Assembly: GCA_009741485.1 (NCBI GenBank) | Contig: CM019214.1 | Span: forward strand, 9,986,313 to 10,050,312 | From: Malurus cyaneus samueli | Lineage: Eukaryota > Chordata > Aves > Passeriformes > Maluridae | Direction of reading: 5' to 3' | Length of the DNA stretch: 64,000 bases | In this document: positions 54,902 through 64,000 of the stretch, one piece after another | Layout of the letters: each line of letters begins with the position of its first letter | How positions within the stretch are numbered: the stretch's first letter is position 1 | Made by a program: the position numbers and the translations under genes | Notes under the pieces: model-generated | Database searches by the model: none | What the model saw: only the letters and a program-made list of their open reading frames with translations | Told to the model about the DNA's origin: nothing

Positions 54902-57123
54902 CTACCAAAAAGAAACTAATGCATACAGCTGTGAGTGGCTCTTGATAAAAACACCATGGTAATCAACAAGTCCAGTGCCAATGTGAGATAACACATCTCA
55001 TGTCAGTATCTTTTAATGCTGCTGTAGCATTTGGAAACAAAATGTTGGCCTGAAGCAAGAACAACAAAATGCAGTTACAATTAATGTCCCCCCTTCTGAG
55101 ATCCCCATGCAGAAACTTATGGAAATCCGCATTTCGTGGAATTAGACTTTGTTTGGTAAATTCTGAGCAACTTTCATTTGCTACTCTATTCTTTCTCCGT
55201 AGTTGGACATAAATATGAAAATGTTAATGGCTTTTTAGCTGGAGCTGGGTGTCTAGGGAGACTTAGAAGGCAATTTTCCTTCCTATATTTATACTCTGTC
55301 AGCTATGATGCACATGAAACTGGGTGTGAAAAAATCCCACTTTTCTCTCAACTTCTGGTAGATCCACCAGACTTGTCCAGAATCACGTATCTGACAGACA
55401 GTGTAAGTTGTTTTGCATGATTGCATCCATGAAAGCAACTCTCCCTCCTTTTATTCACTTCCTCATTTTTACTGGCATGCCAATATGCAATGCTTCATAA
55501 ATAAGATGGTGTATTTTGGGAAATGAATCAACTTGAACAAATAAAAATGTTTAAGAAAACCCAAAAGAGTATTTGACAGCTGCCTACTGCTGATAATCTA
55601 AACCAATTTCATTTAATTAAATGATAATTTTAGCAACTTTTACAAAGCACCCACCACATTGAAAAAAATCTAATATTTTTCAAGGAAGAACAAAGATTAG
55701 TTATCTCTGATCTAAGACTTTCCATATTCTGTGTCTTCTTGCTTTGTACTCAACAGCAGGTTCAGAGGTAGGGGAACAGGGAAAGAAAAGAGGAGCCATA
55801 GGAATGCGAAAGAAGCACTTTCTGGATTATTGTTGCTTTTTAATTAGATGCACAATCCATCTTCCAAAATACTCTTAGTAGTTCTCCCTGTGGCCAAGTA
55901 GCAGTTTCTGATGTCCTTCACAAACTCGAGAAGGAACATAATCAGAAGTAGAGTTACAAACTCCATAAATTAATTTAAAAAGGAGTATGGAGGGTTCCCT
56001 CTGTCATGGGCTTGGCCTTCCAAACAGAAATGGAATTGTTGCTGAAGACATTTTGCAACTCATGTTGTAAAATCTGAGAAACTTTTCTCCTAATGTTGCA
56101 CTGTTTTCAATAATTAATGAAAAGAAATTGAAAATAGTAATTGACTCTGGATTTGTGATCAATCAAGTTATGAAAGCGAGTTTACTATTGATAACCACAT
56201 TTATTAAATCCCATGTTCCCACCTGTTTCCCAGCACTGTGTAACAGCCTGAAACCCAACACCTTCCCAAGTACCATAGACCACAGGCTTTCACATAGCAA
56301 TTTTAAACACTTCGTGATACAATTAATTCTTTAACAGAGGGAAGTGGAATGGTAGGTGCAGCAGCAGATCTGTCAGAGCATGCCGTGAAATTTCTTCTAA
56401 AAGCAAACAAAAATAAAACAGAGAAACAACTGACCACAAGGTGTGCATTTGATAAAAGAATGCCACATACTGGCTGGAGTGCTGAACTGGCAAAATTCTC
56501 AGCCGTGCAGTCACAGCGGCCTTTACTGAAACAACTGGAAGGCTGGAAATGATTTCATAAAATTTCAGAGATTGTGCTTTCTTCTAGTGAAAACTAACAC
56601 TCAGAAGTAGCAATCCCATTAAACACAGCAATTGTTCCCTCTTTTGTCAGCTCCTTCTCCCTCCTTTAACACCGGTGCAATGTTTGCGCAACTGCACCAT
56701 AAACACAATCAAAGAATCGATCCACCTCACTTGCAAACAATCTTTTTCCCTCTCCCTTTGGAGCTGTTTTTCCACCAGAAGAATTTTGGCAAGACCTGGG
56801 AAACTGCACAAACACCTCAGAGCACAATAGTTGATAGCCCAGCAACAGAGACAAATGGCCAGATTACAGCACCAAAAATCATCTGACAATATGTCAAATC
56901 TCAGCAGTCTGTAACATTGCTGTCCTTCTCCCAAAGAGTAAAGAAGTAAGAAAACCAGATTTCGCAGTATTACCGGAAAATGCTAACTTGCCTTAGATTT
57001 GTTTTCATATATTTAGCTGAACCTCACATTAAAATTGAGGAATTAACTTGTGAGTCGGATCATATTTCTTTCCTCCCTCTGTAGTGTCCTGTTTTTGCAG
57101 CTCCACGTGTCCCTGCAGATTCC

Positions 57124-57136
57124 TCACTAGGTGGCA
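57124..57136 (+). promoter_or_regulatory. CTCF-like motif
   Basis: TCACTAGGTGGCA differs from the CTCF core CCACYAGRKGGC at the first position only. It lies in a GC-richer stretch (57.07-57.25 kb) of the CASK upstream intron. This is a single motif match and binding is unproven. Confidence 0.25.
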
Positions 57137-60100
57137 ACGCAGCTCCGGCTTTGATCTGCGTGGAGTCAGCAGCAGAACACAAAAGGAGCTGCATCGATTC
57201 AGCGCAGAGAGCTTTGTGTTCGGCCAGTTTTACACCCTTGATCTGATTAACGACGAGTACAGTTCAGGCATAAGAACAAAGAAAAGATGCCACTCTAAAA
57301 TAATTAAAGGTACACTCAGTGCTAAGCACCTTTTTATCCAAATCTTGCTCTCCTTCTAAGCAGAGCCCTGCGAAGCTGATGGCCACACACCATACCCTAG
57401 TACTGCACACACTGGGATTTGTATGATACAATTAGAATACATTTCGTTTTCTCACACAAGCCACATGTTCTTTATTTAATCCAACAAACTATAACACAGT
57501 CCGCACTCATTGCTTCCAAGTTCAGCAAAAAGCTTTAGAAACCTAAAACCTGCAAGCAGTTTTGTTTAAATCACTGAAATGTCTCCTTTTTAAAGGTTAA
57601 TCACCTAGAGTGGAGTTCATTGTATCATTTTTTTGTACATTTGTTCGTTTCTGGAGTGTTCTTTTCGCTGCAGGTGCGTGTGTGTATGTATGTGTATGCT
57701 CATGGCTCCTCTCCAGCCTTTGGCCATGGTAATACAGGCAATGTTTTATTATTTCAGAATGTGCTAAAAGCATTATTACCAATGTTATGCTTAGATTGGC
57801 ACAACATTTTTACACCAAACGTTGACATCTTTTGGCCAGAATTCATTTAGGCTGATCAGGTTAACTAAAGGTTACAGACACTGCAATCCTTTAAATGAGT
57901 TTTTAGTACTGATGTACTAAAATGTAATGACATTAAATCAAGTAAGTGCCCGCAGAGGCAGTGGAACATCATCAAGAAAAGGATGTTAGCTGATCCTGAA
58001 AAATTAGGTGATTTCTCCTGCTGATCATTCTAACGTTTGGAGGTTGGGAGTTTTTCTGTTTGAAATGTCTTTTCTTCTGTGACTTAGCCTTTAAGTAAAT
58101 GTAATGACAGGGCAATTTACTTTTTGATATTAAGAAAGAATTTCAATTTTACAGTAAAAACTCTGGTATTTTAAAGATACAAAGGAAATCTATTCATAAC
58201 ATATTCAGCTAGTCTAGACAAACTGTCTGTAACTCCTACTCAAGGAAGGGTTAAATAATCCATTACAACGCTTCTGCTGCTGAACACCAACAGGCAGGAA
58301 GAGCCCAAAGGCACTCAGAAGAGGGAACTGACTGCCTAAGATGCTTCTCATACAGACAAAATGTACTTGGTTTGCTTTGATCCAAGTTTCTTTGGTCTTG
58401 AACTGCTGGGCTCTGCACAGCCAATACAGAACCAGTTTCACACCAATGCTAGAAAGGAAATCACCAACTCTAGACAAACCAAGCACAACCAGCATCTAAA
58501 AATGACTCTAATTCCACAGTGCCACATAGCTCAGTGACTGACAGTGTTTTAGTTAGCACACAGCCCAAATTACTTTAGAATTTTTCTCTGGTAAAACAGT
58601 ACAAACTGCAGTAAATGCTGCTGTAAGGGACAGCTGAATTTTGAAATTCTCTGCACAGCACATGGAACTCAGCACAAACAGCACCTACAGTGCACTCTGG
58701 GTAATAGAAAATGACCTAGCAAGTGTAAGAATGATGCTAATTCTGTTATACTTGGAAATCCTGTAGTGAAATGATCTCTGAAAGCTGCAGAACAACTACC
58801 TTAGGAAAGCTTGTTTTCTGGTTCAGTGACAGAAAGATGTCTGGAACCAGAAAATTCTTCTCAAGCAGTAATAATCCAGGATATGAAACAATTTAATTTT
58901 GGTTTGTTCCACTTCTGCACATGCTTCTCTTCACAATTATTACCAAAAGTTATAGTTTTTTTTTTTATTTCTTTAACTGGCATGTTATAAAGCAAGTTTT
59001 GCAAAACCAGTCTGCATGTCTTAGCTCAGTCATTAAACAACATTCACTACAGGATGTTTTTAACCAGCATTTTCAGGATTCCATACCAACAAACCAACAA
59101 AGTTTTAACTAGATTCTTTGCTACTTACAAAATATCCATAAAGCACTTCTGCATACCCAGTTTGTAATGCTTTTAAGGAGCACATTTTCCCTTTTCTGCT
59201 TGTGCAGATGCAATACTCCTCCAAGCCTCTGAAACAAATGCTTCGAAAATACACCCCACTCCTTTCATTCCACAGAAATCAGCTGTTAATGATGTAAGCA
59301 GTGTAACTGAGCTCAAACCTGTTCCTAGCAACATTCAGGTCAGATCTCTAGGAATAAGGTTTTAACTTGCCTAACTTGTCTCTGATTTTACAACAGGCTG
59401 AAAATACTACAAGTCTTTACAAACTGTCACTTATGTTTTTCTTTGGAAAATAGATTAAGCTGACAGCTTATTGGTTCCCATAAAGAACCAATTAAGTCCC
59501 AGCACAGTAACAGGTCATCAGAGAAATATTTTCTTTCATAATATTCACACATTTCTCATGTTATTTAAAGGACAATTTCTCTTCACCAATACAGACATGA
59601 AGTTTTCTTTAACCTCACCCAAGCATTAAGCAAATAATATTACATTTCCCTTCTTTATTACCAGGTGATAAGCAAAAATTACCTAAAATTCATACTTGGC
59701 AAAAATTGAGTTAGAAACAGTTCAATCATCTAAAAAAATCTGTCAACTTGGAAACTGCATCAAAGTAGGAGATTGGGCTTGGAAACAGTACACCTGCATG
59801 GCTTTTAAACTATCTTTTGAGTTTCCCACTGCCTCTGAACTTTCATGTGATGCCAACAGCAAGAATCACATAATAATACACAATAATTTCCTTCACTGTT
59901 CCAGGGCATTTTGAGAGACTGACATGGATCTATAAAGCCTTGTGGTAACCAGCTGGGGACAATGGATTGCTCNTCCCGCTAGACAGAGCAAAGATTGTTT
60001 TGCAAATACTTGCATATAAAACCCTCTCAAATTGAATGAACCTTTCTCAGTTGCTAAAAGATTTGACTCAAATTGGTTCAAATTTCTTTCATTGGTATCC

Positions 60101-63100
60101 AAACCTGAAATGATGATCCATTAGAGAAAGAACAAACCTTTATAAATTCTACCCATTTTTCTTGCTCTGAAGTGCAAGAGCAACAATAAGCTTGCAAAAA
60201 TACTAAATAATTAAAGCATATATCCACTGGTATACTTTAGAAATCCACATTAGTAGAATAACTGATAATAATCTGCATCCTTTTTGCAAAACAGCTTTAC
60301 AAGAGCACTGTAAGAAACTTTAAACAGGGCTCTTTTGTTAAAAGAAACTCACATTTCCTTTATTCACAAGTTAAATGTCTGCCTGGGATAAAGAATATCT
60401 AACATGATGGGATACATGAAAATGAAAAATGTGACACATCAGTCGGCTGAAGGGGGGCCCTGACCTACCCCACAGATTCCTCACACCACCTTTCCTGTCT
60501 GCACAACAAAAATTAAAACTCTCTTTTAGCATGACAACATGTGACTCTCACGCTGAACGCCGCCTTGTCCGGATTCTGAAAATAATCTGAAGCCCAGAGA
60601 GTTGCACAAGGTGTTCTCCCCACACCACCTCTGAGCCTGACCTCCCTCCCCTCACAAACCTCTTTTGCTGAAGCAACCTGTCCAGTGTCTCATGCTGCAC
60701 AACCAGTTCCCCCTTTTCCAGAATGCTGCAGCAGGAAGACAAGAAACCGAGGTAGGGAGGGGTGAACATTCCACTCCAGAAAGGAGATGAGTTATGCACC
60801 TGTGGCTTTGACATAAAAACTCCAATTTGCAAATCCATGAGCTGTTTATGCAGGTTGTATATGCATCTGCAACAGTATTAAAAGTCAGCTCAGGTCTAGC
60901 AGAATTTATGAGCTTAAATGCAGTATATGCATAGCAGTTGTGCTGCTTCAGGGCACGATGATACAGAAGAATCTCTGCCAGTCAATATCTGGATTAATAA
61001 AGCAAGGACTTGAGTTAGCTCCACTAAAGGTCACTTCAAAGTCACAGGGACCCTGATTTTGAGAATTCATAAGCCCAGCTAAACACAATCTGTGGAAATG
61101 CCATTGAACACTCCTAGAAATGGAGCGCCAGGAAAATGGGGCTGACACTCTCCAAAGGGTCAGTTCTGGACTGGTGCTAAGGCAGAGCTCACCAACCTTG
61201 ACAGACAATAAAAGCACACTGTCCATGTTCTGCACATCCAAATGCTTTCTAACTGTAGCTATACTATTGCACCTATTTTTTCTTATTAGCTAAAGTGCCC
61301 CAGTCTCCATTTACCATGGAGAAGTAAGACTCGGCTGCTTAAATCATCCTGTTGTGTAAGTCTTCATTCATGAACAACTAATTAGGGAAATAAAATGGCC
61401 TCAGAGCACAGAGAAATTAATACAATTTATGTATGTCCTCTGTTTCATAAATACGACATATTACAGTCAGTTTGGATAGTCTGTTCATAATTCCTAGGTA
61501 AGCAGGATTTAGAAACAGACTAAATTGAATCATAACATTCTTAGCTGAAAAAAGAATAATTAAAGCTCAACACATTTTTTAAAACTTTGAACCTTCAGCA
61601 TTGAACCTGAGCCTAAAGCTTTTAACTTTTCAGCAGTTTTGAAAATTTATTAAACTAAACTTAGCTGTCTTTCCTCTTTAGTTTCCCAAACACCACAGAA
61701 AATCATGAAACTGGAATCCATTTAAGCCTTTTGTTATCACAAACAATATTATTCAAATGATACTTGTGCCAACTTAAGGACAACCATAGACACAAAAGTG
61801 CTGTGTGCTGCCAGCAATGAATACCGGAATCAAAGAATGATGAAAGCAGACAACACATCTGTTATAATCCATTTTTAAGAGTTTTTGCAAAAATACATGT
61901 ACCAAAAGAGTAGGTTGTATGCCAAATTAAACTCTGAGGACAAATTAGTAAACTCTAATTACAGTTAATAAAAACTGTATGGAAATATAAATGTAAATAC
62001 CACACAAATGTAACAACTATTTCTCTACAGACTACTTTCTTTTTTTTGTTGTTTTGTAACTGCAAATTTATCTTTAAAATACAAGATTAATGTAATAAAA
62101 ATATATATATAAAACCAGTAGCCCACTGCTAGTCATGAAATCTGATTCATCATCTCCAGTTAGGAAAAGGATTTTGAGATACAAATCTAGTATTTACACA
62201 TAGAATAATTAATAAGCACAAAAAACCTTTTAAGAAAATTTATAAAAGCTTCATTTTTTTTTTCATTTTAACAGTTAAACATTTTTTTCTTCTTCTAATA
62301 TACAGGTATCCCTCATAACTCATTACAGGTTCACTGTGTGCACCTGATACTACAAGTTACAAAGCCTTTACTAATAACTGATCTTTGAGTTGAAATTAAA
62401 ATCTATTGGAGAATGGACTTGGACATTGAAATTACACATCAGGACAGCATCAGATGAAAGGGTAAAAACATCCACTTTCTATCATCTTTCAAGATCTTTG
62501 GAGCCACAGAGTTGCAACAGGATCCAACAGAGCCCTGCCTAGACAGGAGGATTAGGCAAGGCCTAGAACAGACTGGCTCGTTAAAACAAGCTTTCTTGAG
62601 CCCTGATCCCTGCAGCACACCATCCTTTTTGAAAAATAATCAGGTCCAGAGAATGAACCCACCAAAGCCAACTACCAGACCTCAGAACACCTTTCTGGGT
62701 CAGCCTTTGTGCAAAAGCCTTCAGACCAGATGAAAATAACGATTTACATCTCGATAATTTAGGAATACACATAAAACTGCTCCTCTGTTCACCCATGAGA
62801 GTTTCAGAGAACCAACAGCTACCACGATCTGCATTTACACAAACAAGTAACAACACATATCACACTGCAAAGAAAATTAAGTGTAACATCATTGTAGTCC
62901 TTAAAATCTCTAAATGCTGATAGGAATCGTGCCCTTCTTCAGTCGGTTCAACTTTTCCTACATGCAAATGTCAAAGTGAACACCAATTAACTTACTACTA
63001 ACACGACAAGACTGCAGTCAGACAGGCTCCATCCAACTACGAAAGGAATGATTCTTTAAGCTTTCACAGTCTCAGACAACTGCAGTGAAAAGTTCAATCT

Positions 63101-64000
63101 CTAGGGATACAAGGCCAGGATCTGGTTCACCTGGCAAGGTAAGGAACGCTAACCTTCCCCTCATTAATTAAAAGGACAAAACAAAACTGCACTAGTTCCA
63201 CTGTGCACCTACAAAACAAAAAGAGTGGGGTGATGCAAAACTCAGAAATTTTGTGCCAAGTGATACAGGAGGGCAAAATATTCTAAGACATATGAAGCAA
63301 ATCTCAAATTGGAATTAGCTCAGCAAAGCCAGTGCCCCTACATTTATCAGCTCTTACTTGTTACAAGTAACCTCAGAACCAAACCACTTGTAATTAATTT
63401 CAGTTTTGGGCCGGAGGACAAACCAGGACAATCACAAACAGATTCAAACTGAAGCAACAAAGCATGTACAAGTACTGAAGGTCCAAGGCTTGTTATTCAG
63501 AAGAGTAATCACAAATTCAGAAAAACAAAGGCTTGCAAATCCTCTTCATCTGACACAACATTCTTCAGAGGAGCTACTTCTCTTGGGCAAATCCAGCAAT
63601 CAGTTTGCAAGAGGCAAAGATGATACTGAAGTGCTGTGCTAACAGCAAGAAGAAATCAAGTTACTGCAATGCCACTTGAGAATATAGATTTGATTCAGGA
63701 TATGAACCTGCCTTCCTATCAGCAAACAGTCACCACAGCATGACCAGCTTGAAAACTCTGTTCTACAACATAACATTTCTAAATACTGACCCAGAAGAGA
63801 CAATATTTTATAATGAAACCATCTCTCCCTGTCAGGGTTTATAACTTGGAAGAAACCAATTTTTTTGTGCAGTAGTTATTACTACATGGAAGACAGAAAA
63901 ACAAAAAGGCTACAAAATGTAAATTATTTTTATAAAAAGAAAATAACTCAGATAGACATTTTGATATTATTTTCCTTCAAAGATCTTGGCACACATAAGT

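Noticed and set aside
57084..57359. 91-codon frame at 57.1 kb
   Set aside because: No ATG with good context, no domain and no matching splice signals. Kept only as a possible noncoding element.

Overview
The window is vertebrate nuclear DNA and almost certainly from a bird. It is AT-rich and intron-dominated. It carries several 3' fragments of CR1, the LINE family typical of bird genomes, together with LTR pieces that I recall as avian. A songbird is possible but not proven. Two single N bases, at 1749 and 59973, show that this is an assembled genomic sequence.

The whole window is one stretch of the gene CASK, read on the minus strand. Nine coding exons can be placed to the base, with GT/AG borders and continuous phase: 48625-48730, 38249-38326, 36946-37018, 17755-17857, 8290-8465, 6132-6254, 3683-3766 and 1985-2084, plus the intron remnants that join them (eight exons listed here carry the kinase domain and its C-terminal extension into the L27 linker). 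They cover about residues 58-338 of the roughly 920-residue human protein. The first two coding exons lie beyond 64000. The L27, PDZ, SH3 and guanylate-kinase exons lie before position 1. The exons preserve the hallmarks of the CASK Mg2+-independent kinase domain: HRD, then Cys where Asn is usual, and GFG in place of DFG.

The intron between the exons at 36946-37018 and 17755-17857 holds two G-protein-coupled receptor genes on the plus strand: GPR34 (coding 21373-22506) and GPR82 (coding 30813-31859). Each has its whole coding region in one exon just after a splice acceptor. Each has a plausible upstream noncoding exon ending in a strong donor (19561 and 29658). The same nested arrangement is known in mammals.

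The intron between 38249-38326 and 48625-48730 holds the strangest part of the window. A GC- and CpG-rich island at about 43.2-45.4 kb carries a 520-codon plus-strand open frame that I do not recognise. It has two diverged internal repeat units, two direct repeats in its 5' flank, and an A-rich tail that runs into a purine-rich microsatellite. It could be an avian retrogene or retroelement-borne gene, or a GC-driven chance frame.

Other mobile DNA: CR1 pieces at 13.84-14.00, 37.48-37.78, 42.05-42.41, 45.73-45.77, 45.96-46.00 and 49.13-49.30 kb; a mosaic of LTR fragments in opposite orientations at 25.39-27.42 kb; and an older LTR-like piece at 10.57-10.96 kb. The 48.7-64 kb part is CASK intron with no gene that I can support.
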